A DNA stretch of 64,000 nucleotides from contig JASCPE010000005.1 of the NCBI GenBank assembly GCA_029959865.1, positions 1 through 64,000 of the forward strand, in the 5' to 3' direction. Below the pieces are notes generated by a model. That model saw only the letters and a list, made by a program, of their open reading frames with translations, did not search any database and was not told the origin of the DNA. Every line of letters starts with the position of its first letter. Within the stretch, counting starts at the first letter, position 1. The position numbers and the translations under genes were made by a program. Shown here one piece after another: positions 18,173-26,813 of this stretch. Source of the stretch: Microbacteriaceae bacterium PS02070 (GTDB lineage: Bacteria; Actinomycetota; Actinomycetes; Actinomycetales; Microbacteriaceae).

Positions 18173-19183
18173 TCAGACGCGCCCGCTCGACGCGCGAACG
18201 ACGAGCTCAGGAGGAAAGACCGTCTGCCGCGGCACAGCATCGGGATCTCCGGCCTCTTCCAGAAGAATTCGCACGGCCGTTCGCCCGATCATGCGGCTCG
18301 GCTGTCTGATCGAAGACAGCGGGACGGCCGCAGCCGCAGCGAACGGAATGTCGTCGAAGCCTACGATCGCGATGTCCCCGGGAACGGTGGCGCGGCCGTC
18401 GGTCACGATCGCCTGGAGGAGACCGAGGGCCAGGAGGTCGTTCGCAGCGAAGACGGCATCCGGCCAGTCCTGCCTCGGGCGGGCGAGGATCGCGGCACCC
18501 GCCCTCACGCCCGCCTCGACCGTCATTGCCGGGGTTGCGACGATCTCCAGCGAGACGTCACGGGAGGCATTCTCTGCCGCTGCGCGCGCACCGGCCAGTC
18601 GGTCGGTCACCTGGCGGATGTCGAACGGACCCCCGACGAACGCGAGACGACGGCGCCCCGAATCGATCAGGTGGCTCGCGGCCAGCCGGCCTCCCTCGAT
18701 GCCGTCGACGGACACGGAGGAGAAGCGGGCATCACCGCTGAACCGGTCGACGAGGACGGGAACGATCCCCGCCCCGCGAAGGGCGCGCAGGCGCTGTGCC
18801 ACGTCACCGTACGGAGCGATCAGTACTCCGCGAACCTGTTGCTCGCGGAACAGATCGAGATACATCCGCTCGCGATCGGGATCCTCTGCGGTGTTGCCGT
18901 AGAGAACCGCGAGCCCGTGACGCGTGGCTTCGTCCTCCGCGCCGCGGACGACATCCGTGTAAAACGGGTTCTGACCGTCCAGGACGACGAATCCGAGCGT
19001 CGCGGATACCCCTGCGCGGAGAGTACGAGCGGCATCGTTCCGGACGTAGCCGAGTTCGTCGATCGCGCGACGCACACGCTCGATCGTGTCTGTGGCTACT
19101 TCTTGTGGGCGGTTGAGAACGTTGGAGACCGTACCCACGGACACGCCGGCATGGTGTGCCACGTCGCGAATCTTGACGGCCAC
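18173..19183 (-). CDS. LacI family transcriptional regulator (rhamnose-type locus)
   Basis: A 336-residue repressor. The N-terminal LacI HTH reads VKIRDVAHHAGVSVGTVSNV and is followed by the hinge helix region; a type-1 periplasmic-binding-like effector domain fills residues 60-330, with GDIAIVGFDDIPFAAAA near the end. The start is GTG. It lies between the GH78 enzyme and the sugar-binding remnant and probably binds the two identical TGAATCGATTCA sites that flank it. Its effector is likely rhamnose or a metabolite, by context only. Confidence 0.9.
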   Translation of the reverse strand: MAVKIRDVAHHAGVSVGTVSNVLNRPQEVATDTIERVRRAIDELGYVRNDAARTLRAGVSATLGFVVLDGQNPFYTDVVRGAEDEATRHGLAVLYGNTAEDPDRERMYLDLFREQQVRGVLIAPYGDVAQRLRALRGAGIVPVLVDRFSGDARFSSVSVDGIEGGRLAASHLIDSGRRRLAFVGGPFDIRQVTDRLAGARAAAENASRDVSLEIVATPAMTVEAGVRAGAAILARPRQDWPDAVFAANDLLALGLLQAIVTDGRATVPGDIAIVGFDDIPFAAAAAVPLSSIRQPSRMIGRTAVRILLEEAGDPDAVPRQTVFPPELVVRASSGRV

Positions 19184-19236
19184 CGCATCACGTCCTTCAT
19201 TGGATCACGATCAGGTCTCTGCGCTCGCACATGCAC

Positions 19237-19265
19237 TTGACCGGCGGCGAACTAATCCATACAGT
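19237..19265 (+). promoter_or_regulatory. Sigma-70-type promoter before the broken sugar-binding gene
   Basis: TTGACC at 19237-19242 and TACAGT at 19260-19265 are separated by exactly 17 bases. The start of transcription would be about 19272, seven bases before the LacI-type operator at 19279. Confidence 0.65.
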
Positions 19266-19278
19266 ACATTGAACTGCA

Positions 19279-19292
19279 CTGAATCGATTCAG
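19279..19292. promoter_or_regulatory. LacI-type operator before the broken sugar-binding gene
   Basis: CTGAATCGATTCAG, a perfect 14-bp palindrome sharing its 12-bp core with the site at 18092-18103. It sits just downstream of the predicted transcription start, where bound repressor would block elongation or initiation. Confidence 0.78.
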
Positions 19293-19366
19293 AGCAGAAT
19301 CCCTACACTTGGAAATGATCGCAGGTCGTTGACGACACTGCTCAACCTCGAAGAAGAGGAGTCATC

Positions 19367-20061
19367 GTGACGCTCTCGAAGAGGCTCGTTCGACCAACGT
19401 GAAGGTCGTCACCTTCGACTCCGACACCAACCGGGAGTGCCGCGACCTGTTCATCAACCAGGCATCGGCTGAGGGCATCGCGCAGGCGCAGGTCGACCTC
19501 ATCGCCGAGCAGATCGGTGACGAGGGGCAGATCGCCGTCCTGTCGGCATCGGTCAACGCGACGAACCAGAACGCATGGATCGCGCTGATGGAAGAAGAGC
19601 TCGCCGCGAACCACCCGAACATCGAGCTCGTCGAGGTCGCCTACGGTGACGACGACGACCAGACCTCGTTCGACAAGACGGCAGCACTGCTCCAGACCTA
19701 CCCGGAGCTCAAGGGCATCGTCTCGCCGACGACCGTCGGTATCGCGGCTGCGGCCCGTTACCTCTCCACCTCGGAGTACAAGGGCGAGGTTGCGCTGACG
19801 GGTCTCGGAACCCCCAACCAGATGCGTGAGTACATCGAGGACGGCACCGTGACGGCGTTCGCCCTGTGGAACCCGGCGGACCTCGGCTACCTCGCTGCGT
19901 GGGCTGCGCAGGCGCTCATCACCGGCGAGATCACCGGCGCGGAGGGTGACTCGTTCGAGGCAGGACGCCTCGGGACTTACGAGGTCGGTGAGAACGGAAC
20001 GGTCCTCCTCGGAGACCCGTTCGTCTTCAACGCAGACAACATCGCGGACTTCGACTTCTAA
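19367..20061 (+). pseudogene. Remnant of a rhamnose-type ABC substrate-binding protein (5' part deleted)
   Basis: From about 19369 a continuous frame encodes DALEEARSTN followed by VKVVTFDSD and about 215 more residues. This is the C-terminal two-thirds of an RhaS/LsrB-like periplasmic sugar-binding protein, including GQIAVLSASVNATNQNAWI and VALTGLGTPNQMREY. Full-length relatives have roughly 330-360 residues with a signal peptide; both the signal and first lobe strands are missing. A good ribosome-binding site (AGAGGAG, 19355-19361) precedes the join, but the GTG after it (19367) runs out of frame into a stop after 11 codons. A deletion appears to have fused promoter and leader to the middle of the gene. 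The ATPase and permease genes expected beside it are absent. Confidence 0.82.
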
Positions 20062-20071
20062 AGTCCCTCCC

Positions 20072-20109
20072 CACGAAGCCCGGCCGGGTTCCCTCGGCCG
20101 GGCTTCGTG
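20072..20109 (+). terminator. Strong hairpin terminator after the sugar-binding remnant
   Basis: CACGAAGCCCGGCCG (20072-20086) pairs perfectly with CGGCCGGGCTTCGTG (20095-20109) around an 8-base loop. There is no long T-tract, as is common in high-GC actinobacteria. Confidence 0.8.
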
Positions 20110-20167
20110 CATGCGGAGATCGTCTGCCCGCGCGTCGGCGCCGCGAGCATACGCAATGCTGGAGCGT

Positions 20168-21130
20168 ATGCGGGCGATCGAGTGGGCACAGCGGCATCAG
20201 GTTGCGCTCTACCTCCTCGCCATTGTCGCCGGCCTCGGATTCGGCGTCGCTGTTCCCGGAGCATCGCCGGCGTTGGAAGCGTCGATCACCCCCGTCCTGG
20301 CGCTGCTGCTGTGGGTGACCTTCCTGGGTGTCCCGTTCGCGCGCGTCGGAGCGGCGCTGCGGGACGGACGATTCGTCGCGGTCGTCCTGACGCTCAACTT
20401 CGTTGTGGTTCCGGCCGTCGTGTGGCTGCTCAGCCGCTTCGTTGCACACGATGCCGCGCTTCTCGTGGGGGTTCTCCTCGTCCTCCTCACCCCATGCATC
20501 GACTACGTCATCGTCTTCGCCGGCCTTGCCGGCGGCGCACGCGAAAGACTCCTCGCCGCGACCCCGCTCCTCATGATCGTTCAGCTGGTGCTTCTCCCGC
20601 TGTACCTCGGAGTCATGGCAGGGCCGGACGTGCGCGCAGCGTTCGATGTGCGGCCGTTCGTCGAGGCATTCCTCTTCCTCATCGTGCTTCCGATGGCCGC
20701 GGCCGGGGTCACCCAGTTCTTCGCGTCGCGCACCCGTGCGGGTGCGCGCGCCTGGTCGGTGCTCGACGCCGCGATGGTCCCGCTCATGGTCGCGACCCTC
20801 GCCATCGTCGTCGCGTCTCAAGCGGCGGTCGTCCTCGGCGCCGGGGCCACCCTCCTCGGTGCCGTCATCGTGTTCGTCTTCTTCGCCGTGGTGATGGTGG
20901 CGGTCGGCGCGGTGGCCGGTCGTGTCGCGGGTCTCGACGTTCCCGCCCGACGCGCTGTCATCTTCAGCGGAGTCACACGCAACTCGCTCGTCGTCCTGCC
21001 GCTCGCGCTCGCACTTCCGGCACCCTTCGCGCTCACTCCCGTGGTCGTGGTCACCCAGACGCTCGTGGAACTGGTTGTGATGGTGTGCCTCGTCGCTCTC
21101 GTGCCGAAGGTGGTTCCGACGCGCCCCTGA
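20168..21130 (+). CDS. ACR3/bile-acid:sodium-symporter family transporter (arsenic-resistance type)
   Basis: A membrane protein of 320 residues with about ten hydrophobic segments across nearly its whole length. LLTPCIDYVIVFAGLAGG, with a Cys after a Pro in helix 4, resembles the ACR3 arsenite exporter signature. The second half FSGVTRNSLVVLPLALALP fits the second repeat of the BASS fold. The name arsenic-resistance protein is customary for these, but substrate is not proven. No arsR, arsC or other ars gene adjoins; an aquaporin follows after 128 bases. The start is uncertain: ATG 20168 has GGAG nearby, and ATG 20156 adds four residues. Confidence 0.75.
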   Translation: MRAIEWAQRHQVALYLLAIVAGLGFGVAVPGASPALEASITPVLALLLWVTFLGVPFARVGAALRDGRFVAVVLTLNFVVVPAVVWLLSRFVAHDAALLVGVLLVLLTPCIDYVIVFAGLAGGARERLLAATPLLMIVQLVLLPLYLGVMAGPDVRAAFDVRPFVEAFLFLIVLPMAAAGVTQFFASRTRAGARAWSVLDAAMVPLMVATLAIVVASQAAVVLGAGATLLGAVIVFVFFAVVMVAVGAVAGRVAGLDVPARRAVIFSGVTRNSLVVLPLALALPAPFALTPVVVVTQTLVELVVMVCLVALVPKVVPTRP

Positions 21131-21258
21131 CCAGGCATTCTGTGTCGCTTCATGACCGAACTGCGGCATGGCTCTTCCACTCGCAGCCCGATTCCCGCGA
21201 AACTGGGCGCTGGCGATGTGCATCCACGTCGCCAGCCAGCATCAACTCAGGAGACGAA

Positions 21259-22059
21259 ATGGCCGATCCCACACCCGATAAGCCGATCCCGCCGACCACG
21301 CTTGACCACACCCCGACGGCGCCCTCGACCGCAGCGACCTTGATCGCGGAAGGTTTCGGCACCTTCCTGCTCGTCCTCGGCGTCATCAGCACCGCGCTCT
21401 TCGCCGCCAACTTCGGCGTGGGGGAGACCGGCACCTCGCTCGGCGTCGGCTTCCTCGGCGTCGCCTTCGCCGTGGGCCTCACCGTCGTCGCCGGTGCGTA
21501 CGCGTTCGGCCCGATCTCCGGGGGGCACTTCAACCCGGCCGTCACCCTCGGCGTCGCCGCCGCGGGTCGCTTCCCGTGGAGCAAGACGCTGGGCTACATC
21601 ATCGCGCAGATCATCGGTGGTCTCGTGGCGACCTCGATCATCGTCCTCATCGGCCTCTGGGGTCCGACCGGTTGGCTCGAGGCGGCGCAGTCCGGCGGCT
21701 TCGCGAGCAACGGGTACGGCGACGCCTCGCCCGGCGGCTTCGGTCTCGGCTCGGTCATCGTCGTGGAGACCCTGTTCACCTTCCTCTTCGTCCTGGTGAT
21801 CCTCGGCGTCACCCACGCCAAGCGTGGGAACCCCGCCTTCGCCGGTCTCGTGATCGGCCTCACTCTGACCCTCATCCACATCGCGACGATCCCCGTCTCG
21901 AACACGTCGGTGAACCCCGCTCGCTCGATCGCGACGGCCGTCTACGGCGGTGTCGTGCCGCTGGGGCAGCTCTGGGTCTTCATCGTCTTCCCGATCGTGG
22001 GAGCGCTCATCGCGGGCTTCGCGTACCGCGCACTGTTCGACGGCACTGCGAAGAAGTAA
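21259..22059 (+). CDS. aqpZ: Aquaporin Z-type water channel
   Basis: A 266-residue MIP-family channel with six membrane helices and both half-helices: GGHFNPAVTLG (first NPA) and NTSVNPARS (second NPA followed by the filter Arg). IPVSNTSVNPARS and the C-terminal LGQLWVFIVFPIVGALIAG closely resemble E. coli AqpZ, and the narrow-filter pattern argues for water rather than glycerol. An N-terminal 30-residue Pro/Thr-rich extension precedes helix 1. Start ATG 21259 has GGAG 5 bases upstream. It ends at a perfect 36-bp palindromic terminator. Confidence 0.92.
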   Translation: MADPTPDKPIPPTTLDHTPTAPSTAATLIAEGFGTFLLVLGVISTALFAANFGVGETGTSLGVGFLGVAFAVGLTVVAGAYAFGPISGGHFNPAVTLGVAAAGRFPWSKTLGYIIAQIIGGLVATSIIVLIGLWGPTGWLEAAQSGGFASNGYGDASPGGFGLGSVIVVETLFTFLFVLVILGVTHAKRGNPAFAGLVIGLTLTLIHIATIPVSNTSVNPARSIATAVYGGVVPLGQLWVFIVFPIVGALIAGFAYRALFDGTAKK

Positions 22060-22073
22060 CGCTCTGAACAACG

Positions 22074-22109
22074 CAGAACGGCCCCGGGTGATCACCCGGG
22101 GCCGTTCTG
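22074..22109 (+). terminator. Perfect 36-bp palindromic terminator after aqpZ
   Basis: The whole interval is a perfect palindrome centred on TGATCA: the left arm begins CAGAACGGCCCCGGG and the right arm is its exact complement. As RNA this forms a stem of up to 18 bp less the loop, beginning 15 bases after the aqpZ stop. Confidence 0.85.
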
Positions 22110-22178
22110 TCTGGGGTCTGGATGTCTGTGGCGCGGGGATAGGATGGACCGTTCTGTGCGACGGACGGGTGGGGTGGA

Positions 22179-23903
22179 GTGCTCGGAAAACTTCTCTTTC
22201 GATACTTGCGGACATACCGCTGGTTGTTGGTCGGCGTGCTCGTGTTCCAGTTCGCGTCCGCTCTGGCGACGTTGTACCTGCCGCGACTGAACGCCGACAT
22301 CATCGACAACGGCGTCGCGCAGGGCGATACCGCGTACATCTGGGGTCACGGCGCATGGATGCTGCTGATCGCGCTCGGTCAGATCATCGCGTCGATCACC
22401 GCGACGTTCTTCGCGGCGCGTGCCGCAATGGCGATGGGGCGCGACATTCGCCGTGACGTCTTTGAACGCGTGAGCGGATTCTCCGAACGGGAGGTCTCTC
22501 GCTTCGGGGCGGGCACCCTCATCACCCGCAACACGAACGACGTGCAGCAGATCCAGATGCTCGCGATGATGGCCGCAACCATGCTCGTCACGGCGCCGCT
22601 GCTGGCGATCGGTGGCGTCATCATGGCCGTCCAGCAGGATCCCGGCCTCAGCTGGATCATCGCGGTGTCGGTGCCGCTCCTGTTGATCGTCGCGATCGCC
22701 ATCATCAGTCGCATGGTGCCGCTGTTTCGCCAGTATCAGACCAAGCTCGACGCGGTGAATCGAGTGATGCGCGAACAGCTCACCGGTGTCCGCGTCGTTC
22801 GCGCGTTCGTGCGCGAGCGGATCGAGGAGGCGCGCTTCAGGCTGGCGAACACCGACATCATGATCCTCGGCCGTAAGGTCGGTTCGCTCTTCGTCGTGCT
22901 GTTCCCGCTCGCAATGCTCGTGCTCAATGTCACCGTCGTCGGCGTCATCTGGTTCGGAGGCATCGAAGTGGACGCCGGCAACGTCCAGATCGGGACCCTC
23001 TTCGCCTTCATGCAGTACGTGGGTCAGATTCTCATGGGCGTCCTCATGGCCGCCTTCATGACGATCATGATCCCGCGCGCCGCCGTTTCCGCCGACCGCG
23101 TCGGTGAGGTGCTCGCGAGCGATGAGGCGCTCGAGCGCCCGACCCATCCGATCAGCGACTTCTCCGCGCCGGGGACGGTCGAATTCGACGGTGTCAGCTT
23201 CCAGTACCCGGGTGCGGAGTCGCCCGTGCTCGACGCCATCTCCTTCACCGCATCACCCGGACAGACCCTCGCCGTGGTCGGCTCGACCGGTGCGGGTAAG
23301 ACCACACTCGTCTCGCTCATCCCACGACTCTTCGACACGACCGAGGGCACCGTCCGCGTGGGCGGAGTGAATGTGCGAGAGGCCGACCTGGACGCTATGT
23401 GGAAGCAGATCGGGTACGTGCCGCAGCGCGCATTCCTCTTCACCGGAACCATCGCCACGAACCTCCGCTTCGGCCGCGAGGAAGCGACCGATGAGGAGCT
23501 GTGGGCGGCGCTGGAGATCGCTCAAGCCAAGGACTTCGTCGAGGAGATGGGCGGTCTTGACGCCCGCATCGCACAGGGAGGCGCCAACGTCTCCGGCGGG
23601 CAACGTCAGCGTCTTTCGATCGCACGCGCCATCGTCGCAGCCCCCGACGTCCTGGTCTTCGATGACTCCTTCTCCGCATTGGACGTCGCCACCGACGCAC
23701 GGCTGAGACGCGCGCTGTGGGACAAACTGCCGCACGTCACCAAGATCGTGGTCGCCCAGCGCGTCTCCTCGATCACCGACGCCGATCGCATCATCGTCCT
23801 CGAAGACGGTCGCGTCGTCGGCGACGGCACGCACGAACAACTGGTGGCGCAGAACGACACGTACCGAGAGATCGTCGAATCGCAGTTGGGGGTGGACGCA
23901 TGA
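22179..23903 (+). CDS. ABC exporter half-transporter, degenerate-site subunit
   Basis: A 574-residue fusion of a six-helix membrane domain (about 15-310) and an ATPase domain (about 330-570). It has Walker A GSTGAGKTT, an intact signature VSGGQRQRLSIARAI, and Walker B VLVFDDS, where the usual catalytic Glu after the Asp is replaced by Asp. Such a change is typical of the non-catalytic site in heterodimeric exporters of the TM287/288 or LmrCD kind. The stop overlaps the start of the partner by 4 bases (ATGA). The start is GTG. The exported compound (drug, lipid or peptide) is unknown. Confidence 0.9.
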   Translation: MLGKLLFRYLRTYRWLLVGVLVFQFASALATLYLPRLNADIIDNGVAQGDTAYIWGHGAWMLLIALGQIIASITATFFAARAAMAMGRDIRRDVFERVSGFSEREVSRFGAGTLITRNTNDVQQIQMLAMMAATMLVTAPLLAIGGVIMAVQQDPGLSWIIAVSVPLLLIVAIAIISRMVPLFRQYQTKLDAVNRVMREQLTGVRVVRAFVRERIEEARFRLANTDIMILGRKVGSLFVVLFPLAMLVLNVTVVGVIWFGGIEVDAGNVQIGTLFAFMQYVGQILMGVLMAAFMTIMIPRAAVSADRVGEVLASDEALERPTHPISDFSAPGTVEFDGVSFQYPGAESPVLDAISFTASPGQTLAVVGSTGAGKTTLVSLIPRLFDTTEGTVRVGGVNVREADLDAMWKQIGYVPQRAFLFTGTIATNLRFGREEATDEELWAALEIAQAKDFVEEMGGLDARIAQGGANVSGGQRQRLSIARAIVAAPDVLVFDDSFSALDVATDARLRRALWDKLPHVTKIVVAQRVSSITDADRIIVLEDGRVVGDGTHEQLVAQNDTYREIVESQLGVDA

Positions 23904-25975
23904 GCACGAGCGACACCACGACCGACGCGCGCTACGAGGAGGAGCTCGCGGAGCAGGCGCGCCAGCAATCGGGCGACATGGACGGCTTCATGCCCGGCAA
24001 GGCCGCGAACTTCAAGGAGAGCTTCACCCGACTCATCGGCCTGCTCGCGCCCCACAAGCTCGCCCTCGTCCTGGTCGCTCTCGCCGGCACGATCGGCGTC
24101 GTCCTCGCCGTCGCGGCACCCCGCATTCTCGGCGAGGCGACGAACGTCATCACCCAGGGGGTCCTCTCGACCCAGCTCGCGGATGCCTTCCCGGCGGGAA
24201 CCGATCAGCAGACCGTGATCGAGGGCCTGCGCGCCGGCGGCCAAGATGAGATCGCCAACATGGTCGCGGCGATGAGCGACTTCCAGGTCGGACAGGGCGT
24301 CGACTTCGATCGGCTCCGAATGATCGTCGTCGCCGTCCTTGCGATCTATGTGGGCTCGTCCCTGCTCACCTGGCTGCAGGGATACGTGCTCAACGTCGTG
24401 ATGATGCGCACGATGTGGCGCCTGCGCGAGTCCGTCGAGGCGAAGATCAATCGTCTGCCGCTGTCGTACTTCGATCGCGTGCAGCGCGGTGAACTCATCT
24501 CCCGCGTGACGAACGACATCGATAACATCACCCAGACGATGCAGCAGTCGCTCTCGACGGCGCTGACCAACATCCTCACCGTCGTCGGTGTGCTCGTGAT
24601 GATGTTCTCCATCTCCTGGCAACTCGCCCTCGTCGCCCTCGTCGCGCTGCCGCTGATGGCTGTCATCTTCGGCGTCATCGGCCCGCGCTCGCAGAGGGCA
24701 TTCCAAGCCCAATGGGGCAAGGTCGGCCGCCTCAATGCGCGCGTCGAAGAGTCCTTCTCCGGACACGCTCTCGTGCGGGTGTTCGGCCGTGAGCGCGATG
24801 TGCAGGAGAAGTTCCAGGAGGAGAACGAGGAGCTCTTCCAGTCGGCGTTCAAAGCGCAGTTCCTGGCGGGCATGATCATGCCCGGGATGATGTTCATCGG
24901 CAGTCTCACCTACGTCGGAATCGCCGTTCTGGGCGGGCTCATGGTCGCTTCCGGTCAGATCCGACTCGGCGATGTGCAGGCCTTCATCCAGTACTCGCAG
25001 CAGTTCACTCAGCCGCTCTCTGAACTCGGTGGGATGGCCGCGGTCGTTCAGTCGGGGACAGCATCCGCCGAGCGGGTCTTCGAGCTCCTGGACGAGGAAG
25101 AGCAGGAGCCGGACCGCACCGACGCGCCCGAGCCGGTCGACGGAGACGGGGTCATCGAGTTCGAGAACGTCCAGTTCGCGTACGATCCCGACAAGCCACT
25201 GATCAGCGACCTGTCGTTCCGCGTCGAGCCGGGCCAGACCGTGGCCATCGTCGGCCCGACGGGCGCGGGAAAGACGACGCTCGTCAACCTGCTCATGCGC
25301 TTCTACGAGCTGGACGGCGGCCGCATCCTTCTGGACGGGCAGGACATCGCCGAGCTCACGCGACACGACGTGCGCGCGCGCACGGGCATGGTCCTCCAGG
25401 ACCCGTGGCTGTTCGCCGGGACGATTCGGGAGAACATCCGATACGGAAATGAGTCGGCCACGGACGAGGACATCGTCGAGGCGGCCACGGCCACGCGTGT
25501 CGACCGGTTTGTGCACTCGCTGCCCGACGGGTACGACACCGTGCTCGACGAGGACGCTGCGAACGTGTCCGCGGGGGAGAAGCAGCTCGTCACGATTGCC
25601 CGCGCGTTCGTCGCGCAGCCGGCCGTCCTCATTCTCGATGAGGCGACGAGCTCCGTTGATACCCGCACGGAAGTGCTCCTGCAGCACGCGATGTCGGCTC
25701 TCCGGGAAGGGCGCACGTCGTTCGTGATCGCGCACCGCCTCTCGACGATCCGCGATGCCGACCTGATCCTGGTGATGGACCACGGCGACATCGTCGAAAA
25801 GGGCACCCATGACGAACTGATCGCCGCTCAGGGTGCATACTGGCGGCTCTACCAATCCCAATTCGAGCAAGCTGCCGCCGAGGTCGACGCGCCGCTCCCG
25901 AGCGCGGGTGCCGCTGAGGCCCCCTCGACCGGTGACGCGGCGGCGCGGCCGGGCGAGACGGAAGGAACAGAATGA
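23900..25975 (+). CDS. ABC exporter half-transporter, catalytic-site subunit
   Basis: A 691-residue partner of the preceding gene. A 40-residue acidic N-terminal tail leads to a membrane domain with a roughly 60-residue external insertion between helices 1 and 2. The ATPase domain has Walker A GPTGAGKTT and a normal Walker B VLILDEATSSVD with catalytic Glu, but its signature is NVSAGEKQLVTIARA instead of SGGQ. Its degenerate signature would face the degenerate Walker B of the partner, leaving one working ATP site made of the other halves. The gene is coupled by ATGA overlaps at both ends. Confidence 0.9.
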   Translation: MSTSDTTTDARYEEELAEQARQQSGDMDGFMPGKAANFKESFTRLIGLLAPHKLALVLVALAGTIGVVLAVAAPRILGEATNVITQGVLSTQLADAFPAGTDQQTVIEGLRAGGQDEIANMVAAMSDFQVGQGVDFDRLRMIVVAVLAIYVGSSLLTWLQGYVLNVVMMRTMWRLRESVEAKINRLPLSYFDRVQRGELISRVTNDIDNITQTMQQSLSTALTNILTVVGVLVMMFSISWQLALVALVALPLMAVIFGVIGPRSQRAFQAQWGKVGRLNARVEESFSGHALVRVFGRERDVQEKFQEENEELFQSAFKAQFLAGMIMPGMMFIGSLTYVGIAVLGGLMVASGQIRLGDVQAFIQYSQQFTQPLSELGGMAAVVQSGTASAERVFELLDEEEQEPDRTDAPEPVDGDGVIEFENVQFAYDPDKPLISDLSFRVEPGQTVAIVGPTGAGKTTLVNLLMRFYELDGGRILLDGQDIAELTRHDVRARTGMVLQDPWLFAGTIRENIRYGNESATDEDIVEAATATRVDRFVHSLPDGYDTVLDEDAANVSAGEKQLVTIARAFVAQPAVLILDEATSSVDTRTEVLLQHAMSALREGRTSFVIAHRLSTIRDADLILVMDHGDIVEKGTHDELIAAQGAYWRLYQSQFEQAAAEVDAPLPSAGAAEAPSTGDAAARPGETEGTE

Positions 25976-26775
25976 ACGAGCGCTCCCCGGTCGATCACCG
26001 TTCTGCGCGGTTCATCCTCACCTGCGTGGGTGTCGGTCTCGCGGCGGGCCTGCTGTCGGGCATGTTCGGTGTCGGGGGAGGGACGGTCATCGTCCCGCTC
26101 CTCGTGCTCTTCCTGCACTTCGACCAGCGCCTCGCGGCCGGCACATCCTTGGCCGCGATCGTGCCGACCGCGACCGTCGGAGTGGTCTCCTACGCGATGC
26201 ACGGTTCCGTCGCGTGGATTCCTGCGCTGATCCTCGCCGCCGGCGCGGTCATCGGGGCGCAGTTGGGCACGTGGGCGCTCGCGAGGCTGTCGCAGAACGT
26301 CCTGCGGTGGTGCTTCATCGTCTTCCTCGCGGTCGTCATCGTGATGCTCTTCATCGTCGTGCCGTCGCGCGACGCGGAGCTGGACCTCACGTGGCTGACA
26401 GGTCTCGGGCTGGCCGGTCTCGGTGTCTTCACCGGCACCATGGCGGGGCTCCTCGGCGTCGGTGGGGGAGTGATCGTCGTGCCTGCCTTGATGTTCCTGT
26501 TCGGCACGAGCGACCTCGAAGCCAAGGGAACCTCGCTCCTCATGATGATCCCCACCGCGATCTCCGGCACGATCGGCAACCTCCGGCGTCGCAACGTCGA
26601 TCTGGTCGCCGCGATCCTGGTGGGCGTTTCTGCCTGCGCGACGACGGCCGTCGGTGCCTGGATCGCGACCCTGTTGGACCCCTTCGTGGCCAACATCCTC
26701 TTCGCTGTTTTCCTCACCTTCATCGCTTCGCAGTTGGTGGTCAAGGCGGTCAAAGCACGCAAGAAGTCCGCGTAA
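25972..26775 (+). CDS. TauE/SafE family membrane permease (sulfite/organosulfur exporter type)
   Basis: A 267-residue membrane protein with about eight helices in two similar halves. Each half contains the family repeat: GLLSGMFGVGGGTVIVPLL near the N-terminus and GTMAGLLGVGGGVIVVPAL after the middle. The G-V-G-G-G motifs line the presumed path for sulfite, sulfoacetate, taurine-derived or related anions. It overlaps the ABC exporter gene by ATGA, so it is translated with it. That linkage to a heterodimeric exporter is unusual and its meaning is unclear. Confidence 0.87.
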   Translation: MNERSPVDHRSARFILTCVGVGLAAGLLSGMFGVGGGTVIVPLLVLFLHFDQRLAAGTSLAAIVPTATVGVVSYAMHGSVAWIPALILAAGAVIGAQLGTWALARLSQNVLRWCFIVFLAVVIVMLFIVVPSRDAELDLTWLTGLGLAGLGVFTGTMAGLLGVGGGVIVVPALMFLFGTSDLEAKGTSLLMMIPTAISGTIGNLRRRNVDLVAAILVGVSACATTAVGAWIATLLDPFVANILFAVFLTFIASQLVVKAVKARKKSA

Positions 26776-26813
26776 CCCCGGGGGCGAGCGGGTCGGATCG
26801 TTAGGATGAACGG

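Noticed and set aside
23606..25870. 754-residue open frame antisense to the ABC exporter genes
   Set aside because: It is fully opposite to two genes with intact ATPase motifs and resembles no protein family.
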